From an uncultured Bacteroidota bacterium (GTDB lineage Bacteria; Bacteroidota; Bacteroidia; Bacteroidales; F082), in assembly GCA_913055825.1 (NCBI GenBank), contig CAJXKB010000009.1, forward strand, positions 1 to 54,678: a stretch of 54,678 nucleotides of DNA, given 5' to 3'. The notes under the pieces are model-generated. The model ran no database searches. It was not told the origin of the DNA and saw nothing but the letters and a program-made list of their open reading frames with translations. Positions 31,406-40,259 of this stretch are shown here, one piece after another. Numbering within the stretch: position 1 is the stretch's first letter; each line of letters begins with the position of its first letter. A program made the translations under genes and the position numbers.

Positions 31406-31435
31406 TGTGATATTTTTAACACAAAAAATATCACA
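31406..31435. promoter_or_regulatory. 30-bp perfect dyad upstream of pta
   Basis: TGTGATATTTTT at 31406-31417 is repeated inverted without mismatch as AAAAATATCACA at 31424-31435, around six bases. It lies 28-58 bases upstream of the pta -7 box and 28 bases before the divergent DUF4271 frame. The TGTGA/TCACA ends recall CRP/FNR-family half sites, but the spacing is wider than usual. It could also be an RNA hairpin. Confidence 0.5.
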
Positions 31436-31463
31436 TTAATGACCTTATCAATGTCAACACGCC

Positions 31464-32300
31464 ATGATGCTATTTATGAAAATGTTTTCGGACAGTGTTT
31501 TTCTATCGTCAAACTCTTTAAACCGGGTGGAAGGTTCATTGAATATGTCCGATATAAAGAGTTTTCCTTCCGTGCCGGCAGGACATGTTTTTTCAGGGGG
31601 TTCTTTTTTAGGCCACAAGCCTGTAACCATCAATATTCATCAAATTATCCCAACATCGGACAACTGGATTTTTTATGTCCTTTTTGCCTCACTGGCATTT
31701 TTATCCATCCTTCGATATTATTATCCGGTACCATTGGCGAAATTGCTCTCCTTTTCGTCGCGCATAAGAGTAACGTATTCCAAGGAAGACAACAAAGGCA
31801 CATCGGGTATTTTAGTTCCTTTTTTTCTGTTTTTGAATTTTTTGATTGGTTTAAGTTTGCTGGTTATCGCGTTGGCAAAATTATATTCTATTGAACTTCT
31901 GAAGATGTCATCTGCCCGGTTTTTAATTCTTATTATGGGCTTGATTTTGGGATTTTATCTTTTAAGACAATCACTTGTTTTATCAGCCGGCTTTTTATTT
32001 GATACCCGTAAAGCGGCTCTCCGGCATGTGCAAACCACTACTACTACGGTTTATTTTTCCGGTTTATTTTTAAGCCCTATGATGCTGGTCTATTTTTATA
32101 CACAAATGCAATTTTTTATTTATCTAACACTTTCAATCCTAATATTGTTATGGATGATTAAGTGGTTTAAGGTGATTAAAATAGGCTTGGCTGTAAGAAA
32201 ATTCAATACCCTTCATATTTTTTTATATCTTTGCACCGTCGAATTTTTACCATTGTTGCTATTGGTAAAAGTGGGAATTGAACAGCTGAAGTTGATGTAA
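31464..32300 (+). CDS. DUF4271 membrane protein
   Basis: A 278-residue inner-membrane protein with a polar N-terminal region of about 65 residues, then six or so hydrophobic segments (WIFYVLFASLAFLSIL; FLNFLIGLSLLVIALA; FLILIMGLILGFYLL; VYFSGLFLSPMMLVYF; FIYLTLSILILLWMI; LHIFLYLCTVEFLPLLLL). It matches the Bacteroidota family DUF4271, usually found just before a uroporphyrinogen-III synthase gene as here. The role is unknown. Starts at codons 1, 2, 5, 7 or 28 are possible. Confidence 0.8.
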   Translation: MMLFMKMFSDSVFLSSNSLNRVEGSLNMSDIKSFPSVPAGHVFSGGSFLGHKPVTINIHQIIPTSDNWIFYVLFASLAFLSILRYYYPVPLAKLLSFSSRIRVTYSKEDNKGTSGILVPFFLFLNFLIGLSLLVIALAKLYSIELLKMSSARFLILIMGLILGFYLLRQSLVLSAGFLFDTRKAALRHVQTTTTTVYFSGLFLSPMMLVYFYTQMQFFIYLTLSILILLWMIKWFKVIKIGLAVRKFNTLHIFLYLCTVEFLPLLLLVKVGIEQLKLM

Positions 32301-32355
32301 GAACACAGTAGTAGTCGAAGTTTTATCATTTTTGGGGATTTAAAAACAAGGGAAA

Positions 32356-33126
32356 GTGAAGATAAAGAACATTTTAATTTCGCAGCCAAAACCGGCCGAC
32401 ATCACTAAATCTCCCTATGGTGAATTAAGCCATAAATTTAATTTAAAAATTGATTTTGAGAAATTTATTTCCATCGAAGGAATTTCTGCTAAGGAATTCC
32501 GGATGAATAAAAATTCTCTCAACGGGCATACGGCAGTTATTTTAACCAGCAGGCATGCTGTGGATCATTTTTTCAGAATTGCTAAAGAATTGCGTCGTGA
32601 AATTTCTGATTCCCTGAAATATTTTTGCATTTCCGAATCAACAGCTTACTATCTTCAAAAATATGTGCAATACCGCAAAAGAAAAATATTTTTCGGCAAA
32701 CAAAATTTCAATGATCTCCTTGAATTGATTAAAAAGCACAACGAAGAACATTTTCTGGTGCCATCGTCTGATGTGCCTAACCAAAAAATGTTTGCCCTGC
32801 TCGACAAAGAAAAAATTAATTATCAAAGGGGAATCATATATCGTACAGTTCCCAGTGATTTGTCGAAATTGGATGTGAAAAAATACGATATGCTGGTATT
32901 TTTCAGCCCTGCCGGAATTCATTCATTGATGACTAATTTCCCTGATTATGTGCAGGGCGATCAGTTAGTCGCTGCTTTTGGGCCGGCTACCAAAAAGGCT
33001 GTAAAAGAAGCAGGAATGAAACTGAATGTTGCTGCTCCCACACAAACCGCTCCTTCAATGGCCATGGCTATTGACGAATTTATTACCAAAGTGGAAAAGG
33101 AAAAACGTAAGCGGAAGAGAAAATAA
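32356..33126 (+). CDS. hemD: Uroporphyrinogen-III synthase
   Basis: A 256-residue protein of the HemD fold that closes and rearranges hydroxymethylbilane to uroporphyrinogen III in heme and corrin synthesis. Two alternating domains are visible: VILTSRHAVDHFF near residue 55, FLVPSSDVPNQK near residue 131, and FFSPAGIHSLM plus AAFGPATKKAVKEAG in the second half. HemD is weakly conserved, so the call rests on pattern, length and the DUF4271 neighbour. The start is GTG. The C-terminus is a Lys/Arg tail. Confidence 0.85.
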   Translation: MKIKNILISQPKPADITKSPYGELSHKFNLKIDFEKFISIEGISAKEFRMNKNSLNGHTAVILTSRHAVDHFFRIAKELRREISDSLKYFCISESTAYYLQKYVQYRKRKIFFGKQNFNDLLELIKKHNEEHFLVPSSDVPNQKMFALLDKEKINYQRGIIYRTVPSDLSKLDVKKYDMLVFFSPAGIHSLMTNFPDYVQGDQLVAAFGPATKKAVKEAGMKLNVAAPTQTAPSMAMAIDEFITKVEKEKRKRKRK

Positions 33127-33134
33127 TTGTTATT

Positions 33135-33941
33135 TTACAAAACAAAACACCATCTTTGTTTAGGCTGTAACTCTTTATGCAGCAATGGTTTTTGCTTAAA
33201 AATTCCAAAAACAGCCGAACCACTGCCACTCATTGAAGCATAAACGGCTCCCGATTTCATTAACTCTTTTTTCACTACTGCAAGTTGCGGAAATTTCTCG
33301 AATACCAAGGGCTCAAATTGATTGATCAGGGAATCTTGCCATTGTTCAATCGGACTATCTTGCCATTTTTTAAACGAAAAACCACTTTCGCCCGGCCTGA
33401 CCTGCGCATAAGCCCAAGCTGTGGATACAGGCTGTTGTAAAAAAACAATACACAAATAATATCCCTTTAAAAAAAGAGAAATTTCCTGAAACAATTCTCC
33501 TTTTCCTGTTACATATGCAGGTGCCGAATGAATAAAAAACGGACAATCACTTCCAATTTGTTCTGCCAATTCAAGCAACATTTGAAACGACAATCCCAAA
33601 TGGAAATAAGTATCCAGGCCTTTTATAAAAGTTGCCGCATCGGAGGATGGCCCTCCAAGACCCGATCCGGGTGGAATGTTTTTTACCAGCCGTACGGCTA
33701 ATCCGGGTAAACCGAAACGCAATTTCATCAATTGATAAGTTTTCCAAATGGTATTTTCCCGAAGTGTTCCCGGAATATGATACCCCTCGGTTTTAAGGCT
33801 AAAATCCTCAGCTTTTGTGAATTCCAATACGTCGTACAACGGAACCGGATAAAGGATGCTTTCGATGGTATGAAAACCATCCGGCCTTTTATCATAAATG
33901 TACAAGCCTAAATTAATTTTTGCCGGTGCGTATCGAATCAT
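33135..33941 (-). CDS. ispE: 4-diphosphocytidyl-2-C-methyl-D-erythritol kinase
   Basis: A GHMP kinase phosphorylating CDP-methylerythritol in the non-mevalonate isoprenoid pathway. The N-terminus is the IspE pattern APAKINLGLYI (5-15), and the ATP loop is PPGSGLGGPSSDAA, where most homologues have GLGGGSSDAA. The end has MSGSGSAVFGIF, the GHMP C-terminal motif. I prefer the ATG at 33941 (268 residues); the frame extends to 33989 with residues that do not fit the family. It converges with hemD, eight bases apart. Confidence 0.93.
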   Translation of the reverse strand: MIRYAPAKINLGLYIYDKRPDGFHTIESILYPVPLYDVLEFTKAEDFSLKTEGYHIPGTLRENTIWKTYQLMKLRFGLPGLAVRLVKNIPPGSGLGGPSSDAATFIKGLDTYFHLGLSFQMLLELAEQIGSDCPFFIHSAPAYVTGKGELFQEISLFLKGYYLCIVFLQQPVSTAWAYAQVRPGESGFSFKKWQDSPIEQWQDSLINQFEPLVFEKFPQLAVVKKELMKSGAVYASMSGSGSAVFGIFKQKPLLHKELQPKQRWCFVL

Positions 33942-34075
33942 CAACAGTTTTAAAACAAAAGTACATAATTCACGAATTCTTAATTGCATTTAGCCTATCG
34001 AGTTCATCGTAGCCCGGTTTTATATCCAAAATCTTTTTAAATTTGGCTTTCACTTTTGGCATCAAGAACAAATCC

Positions 34076-35590
34076 ATGGCGATTATTAATTCCGTACTGA
34101 GTTGGCTGATTAAGAAGCGAATGCATCAGATTGACCTGTTTATCAAGTACCCTCATGATGTACAGAGGGAATGGCTTAGCCGTTTGCTGAACACTGCTGC
34201 TACAACCCAATGGGGAATAAAATATGACTTTAAGACCATCCGAAGTGCCGAAATATACAGAGAACGGGTTCCGGTTAGCACGTATGAAGAGATGAAACCT
34301 ATGATTGACCTCCTGCGACAGGGAGAGCAAAATATTCTTTGGCCCGAGGAAATTAAGTGGTTTGCCAAATCATCGGGAACTACCGATAGTAAAAGTAAAT
34401 TTATTCCCATTAGCCAGTCTACCATCGAAGAATGTCATTTTAAGGCAGGAAAAGATGTACTCACGCTTTACCTTAATAACTATCCCGATTCGGGTATATT
34501 CCAGGGAAAAGGCCTGCTCATGGGTGGAAGCCAGAATATTCAGGAGGTGAACAACCGCACCTATTATGAGGGCGATTTGTCGGCTATCCTGATTCACAAC
34601 ATGCCTTATTGGGCACAAATAATGCGGACACCATCGTTGGCTATTGCCCTTATGGATGAGTGGGAAAGCAAGTTAACACTAATGGCCGAATCAACAATTG
34701 ACCACAATGTTACAAGCATTTCAGGGGTTCCTTCGTGGACACTGGTATTGCTTCGCAAAATCCTGGATTTGTCAGGTAAAAGCAATATCCTCGATGTTTG
34801 GCCAAACCTTGAAGTATTTTTTCATGGTGGTGTGAGTTTCGATCCCTATCGCAATCAGTTTGCAAGCCTGATTGCCGGAAATCAAATGCATTACTTTGAA
34901 ACTTATAATGCCTCCGAAGGCTTTTTCGGCATCCAGGACCAGGCCGGATCGAACGATTTGTTGCTAATGCTCGATTATGGTATTTATTATGAATTTGTAC
35001 CACTTGACCAGCTGGGGATGCATTTTCCAAAATCACTGACACTGGACCAAGTAGAAACAAACACAGTTTATGCCATGGTAATCACTACAAATTCAGGACT
35101 TTGGCGGTATTTGATTGGTGACACAATTCAATTTACTTCCCTGTCTCCATACCGCATAAAAATTGTGGGGCGGACAAAAAATTTTATTAATGTTGTGGGA
35201 GAAGAGTTAATGGTCGACAATGCCGAAAGAGCCCTTGCTATTGCTTGTGAGAAAACAGCAGCCGGAATACGCGATTACACCGCCGCACCTTTGTACGAAG
35301 ACGATGGTATCAGGCATGAATGGCTGATTGAATTTGAAAAATTACCAGAACATTTGGATTATTTCACAGCCTGTTTCGACCAGGCACTTCAGAATTTGAA
35401 TTCCGACTACGAAGCAAAAAGATATCACAACATGGTGCTTAAACCACCTTTGATAAAAACTATTGCCAAAGGTACTTTTTACCGCTGGATGAAACAACAT
35501 AACAAGCTGGGGGGGCAGCATAAAATACCCAGGCTTTTTAATAGCCGTGATTTTGTGGATCAAATCGCGCAAAATATTACCGAAGTATAG
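34076..35590 (+). CDS. GH3-superfamily acyl-adenylating protein
   Basis: A 504-residue member of the GH3 (auxin-responsive) family, whose plant members adenylate carboxylic acids and conjugate them to amino acids. Visible blocks are WFAKSSGTTDSKSKFIP (ATP P-loop-like motif), HNMPYWAQ, FETYNASEGFFGIQD, LMLDYGIYYEFVP and GLWRYLIGDTIQFT. Bacteroidota carry one such gene widely, and its substrate is unknown. The ATG at 34076 is preferred over the upstream TTG at 34043. It heads a plus-strand run of housekeeping genes (dNK, kdsB and onward). Confidence 0.87.
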   Translation: MAIINSVLSWLIKKRMHQIDLFIKYPHDVQREWLSRLLNTAATTQWGIKYDFKTIRSAEIYRERVPVSTYEEMKPMIDLLRQGEQNILWPEEIKWFAKSSGTTDSKSKFIPISQSTIEECHFKAGKDVLTLYLNNYPDSGIFQGKGLLMGGSQNIQEVNNRTYYEGDLSAILIHNMPYWAQIMRTPSLAIALMDEWESKLTLMAESTIDHNVTSISGVPSWTLVLLRKILDLSGKSNILDVWPNLEVFFHGGVSFDPYRNQFASLIAGNQMHYFETYNASEGFFGIQDQAGSNDLLLMLDYGIYYEFVPLDQLGMHFPKSLTLDQVETNTVYAMVITTNSGLWRYLIGDTIQFTSLSPYRIKIVGRTKNFINVVGEELMVDNAERALAIACEKTAAGIRDYTAAPLYEDDGIRHEWLIEFEKLPEHLDYFTACFDQALQNLNSDYEAKRYHNMVLKPPLIKTIAKGTFYRWMKQHNKLGGQHKIPRLFNSRDFVDQIAQNITEV

Positions 35591-35618
35591 AAATCTTTTA
35601 AATAAAAAATAATAGAAA

Positions 35619-36230
35619 ATGCATATTGCTATTGCAGGAAATATCGGATCGGGTAAAACAACGTTGACCCGGAAATTATCAAAACATTACGGATGGAAAG
35701 CCCATTATGAGGACGTTGACCATAACCCATATCTTCAAAGTTTTTATGAAGATATGCAACGTTGGTCTTTCAACCTTCAGGTTTATTTCTTAAACAGTCG
35801 TTTCAGGCAGGTCGTCGATATCAGACAAAGCGGTAAAAAAGTAATACAGGACCGCACCATTTACGAAGATGCGTACATTTTTGCAACAAACCTGCATGCC
35901 ATGAACCTTATGTCAACCCGCGATTTTGAGAATTATATTTCTCTTTTCGAGTTGATGAGTTCTTTCATTCAACCCCCCGATCTACTCATTTATTTGCGGG
36001 CCTCCGTTTCAACCCTCGTTGAGCAGATTCAAAAAAGAGGACGCGATTATGAAGAATCCATCCGTCTGGATTATCTCAAATTGTTAAATGAACGTTATGA
36101 AACATGGATTAAAAATTATAAGCTGGGTAAGTTGCTTATAATCAATGTTGACACACTCGATTTTACAAAACCCGAAGATATTAGCGTGGTTATTGAAAAG
36201 GTTGAAGCAGAATTGTATGGTTTATTCTAA
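35619..36230 (+). CDS. Deoxynucleoside kinase
   Basis: A 203-residue kinase of the dCK/dGK family. The P-loop is AGNIGSGKTTL (5-15), the substrate region is WSFNLQVYFLNSRF near residue 50, the ERS/DR motif is QDRTIYEDAYIF near residue 83, and the LID Arg region is QKRGRDYEESI. It phosphorylates deoxynucleosides for salvage; which base it prefers is not readable. Its link to the deoxyribose-phosphate BMC in this window is only thematic, since the genes lie 10 kb apart in a housekeeping cluster. Confidence 0.9.
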   Translation: MHIAIAGNIGSGKTTLTRKLSKHYGWKAHYEDVDHNPYLQSFYEDMQRWSFNLQVYFLNSRFRQVVDIRQSGKKVIQDRTIYEDAYIFATNLHAMNLMSTRDFENYISLFELMSSFIQPPDLLIYLRASVSTLVEQIQKRGRDYEESIRLDYLKLLNERYETWIKNYKLGKLLIINVDTLDFTKPEDISVVIEKVEAELYGLF

Positions 36231-36241
36231 ATAACTGATTT

Positions 36242-36994
36242 ATGAGAATTCTGGGTGTGATTCCGGCGCGTTACGCATCTTCCCGCTTTCCGGGGAAACC
36301 TTTAGCTGATATATGCGGCAAAAGCATGATTCAACGGGTTTACAAACGGGTTACTGCCACACCGGTTCTGGATCACGTTGTGGTTGCCACCGATGATGAA
36401 CGTATTGTTGCACATGTAAACGATTTTGGCGGAAACTGCTTGCTAACCCGTACCGATCACCGCAATGGAACTTCCCGATGCCTCGAAGTGGTTCAGATTT
36501 TAGAACAACAACATGATTATTTTGATGTGGTTGTGAATATTCAGGGTGACGAACCTTTCATCAAACCGGCTCAAATAGAACAGTTGGCGGTTTTGTTTAA
36601 TGATGAAAATACACAAATAGGAAGCCTGATTAACCGTATTACCGATACCAATGACCTGTGGAACTCAAATGTGGTGAAAGTGGTACGTAACCTGAACGGA
36701 GAAGCTATATATTTCAGCCGTCAGCCCATTCCTTTTTTGCGTGATATACCTGCCGATGATTGGCCGAAAAAGGCAACTTTTTACCGGCATATGGGGTTGT
36801 ACGCATACCGGACTGATATTTTGAAAAAAATTAATCAACTGACACCCACATTTCTCGAACAAAGCGAAAAGCTGGAACAACTGTGTTGGCTTGAAAATGG
36901 ATATAATATTAAACTGGGGGTTACCGATTACAGCGGTATCGGAATTGATTCCCCGGAAGATTTAGCAAAACTTATTAACAATCCTTGTGATTGA
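36242..36994 (+). CDS. kdsB: 3-deoxy-manno-octulosonate cytidylyltransferase
   Basis: Activates Kdo as CMP-Kdo for lipid A glycosylation. Key segments are VIPARYASSRFPGKPLADI (6-24), VATDDERI, TRTDHRNGTSRC, NIQGDEPFI, FSRQPIPFLRD, YRHMGLYAYR and GIDSPEDL. The length of 250 is standard. It starts 11 bases after the deoxynucleoside kinase gene. With kdsD and lptB in the window it supports a Kdo-containing LPS. Confidence 0.96.
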   Translation: MRILGVIPARYASSRFPGKPLADICGKSMIQRVYKRVTATPVLDHVVVATDDERIVAHVNDFGGNCLLTRTDHRNGTSRCLEVVQILEQQHDYFDVVVNIQGDEPFIKPAQIEQLAVLFNDENTQIGSLINRITDTNDLWNSNVVKVVRNLNGEAIYFSRQPIPFLRDIPADDWPKKATFYRHMGLYAYRTDILKKINQLTPTFLEQSEKLEQLCWLENGYNIKLGVTDYSGIGIDSPEDLAKLINNPCD

Positions 36995-37051
36995 GCCCGA
37001 TAGTGTTTATCTTAGCAGGTTCAAACAGCCACTCGTAATATTAAATATAAA

Positions 37052-38359
37052 ATGAAGATAGCGAGATACATCGGTGATTTATTGTATGACTACGAATGTA
37101 TAGTGATACCGGGACTGGGTGGTTTTCTCACTAACGAAAAGCCTGCTTCCATTCATCCGGTGACCCATCATTTCCGTCCACCCTACAAACAAATTCTTTT
37201 TAATTCTTTTTTAAAAACTAACGACGGGCTTTTATTAAACTATATTGCCCGTGAAGAAGGCATTTCGTATAAAGAAGCCAAAGAACAACTTGACCATTTT
37301 GTGCTGCTTTGCCACAACGCCCTTAAAGAAGGGAAACGCATTAATTTTCACAAGGTAGGTTTTCTTTACTTAAATCAAAATGAGCAACTTAGTTTTGAAC
37401 AGGATAACAGCGTAAATTATAATTCTGACGCCTTTGGCCTAAGTACTTTTGTCTCACCGGCTATCCAAAGGACTAGTGCCGAGGAAAAATTACGCGATTT
37501 GGTGAAAAAAGAACCCGCACAATCAGTTCCTAAAAAAGAACCAAGAAAAGTCAGGAAAGAAAATCAGGGTCATCCGGTAAAACCTGCATCGCATCCTAAA
37601 ACACTGCAGGCCAGTCGTCGAAAATCGCCCTATCGTGTACAGCTGGCTTTTTTGACATTACTGATATTAGCCATGATGGTCGGCTGGGGTTTTATGAACA
37701 AGGAAACTGTAAGCAGTTATTACAATAATTATTCTTCTGTAATCCCTTTGTTCTATTCCAATCCCAATGCCTACTTAATTAATAATGTGGACCGGGTTCC
37801 CATCTCTAAGCTTAGCAACAGCAGTACCGGCTTGTGGATTGTGAACCTTTTTGAGAAACTGAACAAAAAATCACCAAAGGAAAACATCGGTGCTACAAAA
37901 AAATCGGTTAGCCCGAATAAACCCGTAGTAAAAAAAACAGACAACAATCTGATGGAAGTAAAGCCTGTAATAGCTGAAACCAAAACTGGCAAACGCCGTG
38001 AACCTGAATATGCCCAACCCGTAAACAAATCGCCGGTAAAACCAATGGTTAATAAAAAGGTAGAAACCTCTGCAGCCTCTTTGCCCGAATTATCAAAAAA
38101 TAATAATCCGAAGATTGTTGTTCGTTCAGCAAAGCAGTATTACATCATTGCGGGGGCATTTAAGCGTTCGCAAAATGCACGGAAATTGATCATCCGGTTA
38201 AAAGCCAAAGGATTTAATAATGCCACTGAAGCCGGATTAACTACTGATGGATTACATCGTGTTGCTTTTGCCGTTTTTGAAAATCGCATGGCGGCTGACA
38301 AACAATTGTTGGCTATCCGGCAAAGGGAAAATAAATCAGCCTGGATACTCGAGAAATAA
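37052..38359 (+). CDS. HU-CCDC81-domain and SPOR-domain membrane protein
   Basis: A 435-residue protein with an N-terminal pair of HU-like (CCDC81-type) domains (YIGDLLYDYECIVIPGLGGF, residues 5-24; GKRINFHKVGFLYL). A Lys/Arg/Pro-rich linker follows, then one transmembrane segment (LAFLTLLILAMMVGWGF, about 202-218). After a long polar linker comes a C-terminal SPOR domain (YYIIAGAFKRSQNARKL, about 359-433) that binds denuded peptidoglycan. The arrangement suggests a link between nucleoid or cytoplasmic partners and the septal wall. It is a typical Bacteroidota protein of unproven role. Confidence 0.85.
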   Translation: MKIARYIGDLLYDYECIVIPGLGGFLTNEKPASIHPVTHHFRPPYKQILFNSFLKTNDGLLLNYIAREEGISYKEAKEQLDHFVLLCHNALKEGKRINFHKVGFLYLNQNEQLSFEQDNSVNYNSDAFGLSTFVSPAIQRTSAEEKLRDLVKKEPAQSVPKKEPRKVRKENQGHPVKPASHPKTLQASRRKSPYRVQLAFLTLLILAMMVGWGFMNKETVSSYYNNYSSVIPLFYSNPNAYLINNVDRVPISKLSNSSTGLWIVNLFEKLNKKSPKENIGATKKSVSPNKPVVKKTDNNLMEVKPVIAETKTGKRREPEYAQPVNKSPVKPMVNKKVETSAASLPELSKNNNPKIVVRSAKQYYIIAGAFKRSQNARKLIIRLKAKGFNNATEAGLTTDGLHRVAFAVFENRMAADKQLLAIRQRENKSAWILEK

Positions 38360-38377
38360 TGTTAAAACAATGTTGTA

Positions 38378-39088
38378 TTGGCAAATAAGAATAAATTACA
38401 ACGTTTTGCAGAGAATCTGACTTTCCAAAATCTTTTTCAATATCGTTACGAAGAAGTCATTCGTGGGTTTCCACTTAAGGGAAAATGGCATGAGAAATTT
38501 TTCAAAAATAAAGGTGATATTGTGGTTGAAATGGGTTGTGGAAAAGGTGAGTATACCGTTGGCCTTGCCCGAAAGTTTCCGGATAAAAATTTTATAGGTG
38601 TCGATATTAAAGGGGCCAGGATGTGGCGTGGCCTGAAAACCACACGGGAAGAAGATCTGAAAAATGTTGCCTTTATCAGAACACGTATCGAATTGATTCC
38701 CTTTTATTTTGATACTGACGAGGTGAGTGAAATCTGGATTACTTTTCCCGATCCGCAAATCAAAGCCATCAAAGAAAAAAAAAGACTGACTTCACCACGG
38801 TTTTTGTCACGGTACAAACAGTTTTTACGTCCCGGGGGGCTCATTCACCTAAAGACAGATGCCCTTTTGCTGTACGATTACACGTTGGAAGTAATTGAGC
38901 AGGGGGGGCATAAACTTTTATACGCCGATGAAGATATCTATGGCTCAGGACTAGATAACGAAGTGACACAAATCCAAACTTTCTACGAAAAAAAATGGCT
39001 GGAATATGACACTCCGATTAAGTATATTAAGTTTAGCTTAAACCCTGACTTTATCCCTGAAAAATTATTTTATGGAAAACCAAAATAG
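38378..39088 (+). CDS. trmB: tRNA (guanine-N7-)-methyltransferase
   Basis: A 236-residue SAM enzyme methylating G46 in tRNA variable loops. Motif I is VEMGCGKGEYTVGLA near residue 50. NFIGVDIKGARMWRG, IWITFPDPQIK (the catalytic PDPW-type loop with Q for W) and PGGLIHLKTD follow. The start is TTG at 38378 (MANKNKLQRFAENL), which matches the family N-terminus; no in-frame ATG is near. It overlaps the next gene by 17 bases. Confidence 0.92.
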   Translation: MANKNKLQRFAENLTFQNLFQYRYEEVIRGFPLKGKWHEKFFKNKGDIVVEMGCGKGEYTVGLARKFPDKNFIGVDIKGARMWRGLKTTREEDLKNVAFIRTRIELIPFYFDTDEVSEIWITFPDPQIKAIKEKKRLTSPRFLSRYKQFLRPGGLIHLKTDALLLYDYTLEVIEQGGHKLLYADEDIYGSGLDNEVTQIQTFYEKKWLEYDTPIKYIKFSLNPDFIPEKLFYGKPK

Positions 39089-39416
39089 TTTCTTTGAAAA
39101 AGTATATGAAGTGGTACGCCGGATTCCTTACGGAAGAGTAACAACCTATGGCATTATTGCTGAATATCTGAGTTCCAAAGGCTCGGCACGTATGGTAGGC
39201 TGGGCACTCAACAGCAGCAAATATCACCTCGATGACATTCCGGCACACCGGGTAGTTAACCGAAAGGGTTTGCTCACCGGCAAAAAATATTTTGGCGGCC
39301 ATCATACCATGGCCGATTTGTTACAAAGTGAGGGTATTGAAATTGTAGACGATTGTATCCAACATTTAGAACGTGTCCTTTGGGTTCCGGGAACCGACAC
39401 TAAGCCTATGGATTAG
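39072..39416 (+). CDS. Alkyltransferase-like protein (MGMT family, no acceptor Cys)
   Basis: A 114-residue protein matching the C-terminal domain of O6-alkylguanine-DNA alkyltransferases (YEVVRRIPYGRVTTYG, 12-27; ARMVGWALN). The acceptor motif PCHRV reads PAHRV (Ala58), so it cannot accept an alkyl group. Such ATL proteins bind O6-alkylguanine and flag it for nucleotide excision repair. The DNA-binding Tyr and Arg finger region (TTYG, ARMVGWAL) is intact. It overlaps trmB by 17 bases and is probably cotranscribed with it. Confidence 0.88.
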   Translation: MENQNSFFEKVYEVVRRIPYGRVTTYGIIAEYLSSKGSARMVGWALNSSKYHLDDIPAHRVVNRKGLLTGKKYFGGHHTMADLLQSEGIEIVDDCIQHLERVLWVPGTDTKPMD

Positions 39417-39510
39417 AAATTCTATGAATAAAAATCAAATTAACAATTTTTAAATCTCTAATGCATTTTTAAATCCGGCAGTTTCATTTATTTTAGCAAA
39501 AAATTATTGA

Positions 39511-40251
39511 ATGAACAAAGCGCTTGTTATTATTCCTACTTATAACGAAAAAGAAAATATTGAAAGTATTATCAGAACGGTGTTTTCATTGGAAACTTCA
39601 TTCGACATCCTTGTTGTGGAAGACAATAGTCCGGATGGGACTGCATCCATTGTCAAGAAATTAGTTAAGGAATTTCCTCAACGTCTGTATATTCTTGAGC
39701 GGCAAGGAAAGAAAGGATTGGGAACCGCCTATATTGACGGATTTAAATGGGCAATGGAACGCAAGTATGATTTTGTTTTTGAGATGGATGCCGACTTTTC
39801 ACATAATCCTTTCGATTTAGAGCTGCTTTACAGAACTGTCCAGCAGGACGGTATAGATGTGGTTGTCGGTTCCCGGTATATCACCGGTGTAAATGTGGTT
39901 AACTGGCCTATGGGCCGTGTGCTGATGTCGTATTTTGCTTCAGCCTATGTACGTCTGATTACCGGTTTAAGTATTCGTGACACAACCGCCGGTTTTATTT
40001 GCTGGACAAGAAAAGTACTGGAAGCCATTGACTTTGATCGAATTAAATTTGTGGGATATGCTTTTCAGATAGAGATGAAATATACGGCAGTAAAAATGGG
40101 TTTCAATGTAGTTGAAGTGCCGATTATTTTTACCGACCGTACCCGCGGGGAATCCAAAATGAACAAAAGTATCTTTCGTGAAGCAATTTTTGGAGTAATG
40201 GATTTACGGTTACGAAGCTTCACGGGTAAAATAAAGGCACGAAAAAACTAA
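39511..40251 (+). CDS. Polyprenol-phosphate mannosyltransferase-like glycosyltransferase (GT2)
   Basis: A 246-residue GT-A enzyme like dolichol-phosphate mannose synthase DPM1: VIIPTYNEKENIESII (6-21), VEDNSPDGT, FEMDADFSHNP (DxD) and GSRYITGVNVVNWPMGR, ending without membrane helices. It transfers a sugar, probably mannose or a related hexose, from the nucleotide donor to a polyprenyl phosphate. Lipid-linked sugars of this type feed Bacteroidota surface protein O-glycosylation and other envelope glycans. pyrC follows by eight bases. Confidence 0.92.
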   Translation: MNKALVIIPTYNEKENIESIIRTVFSLETSFDILVVEDNSPDGTASIVKKLVKEFPQRLYILERQGKKGLGTAYIDGFKWAMERKYDFVFEMDADFSHNPFDLELLYRTVQQDGIDVVVGSRYITGVNVVNWPMGRVLMSYFASAYVRLITGLSIRDTTAGFICWTRKVLEAIDFDRIKFVGYAFQIEMKYTAVKMGFNVVEVPIIFTDRTRGESKMNKSIFREAIFGVMDLRLRSFTGKIKARKN

Positions 40252-40259
40252 ATATTGCT

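Noticed and set aside
35619-36230. Deoxynucleoside kinase as part of the deoxyribose microcompartment pathway
   Set aside because: The theme fits, but it lies 10 kb away on the other strand in a conserved housekeeping run, carries no targeting helix and would consume nucleosides for salvage and not for catabolism.
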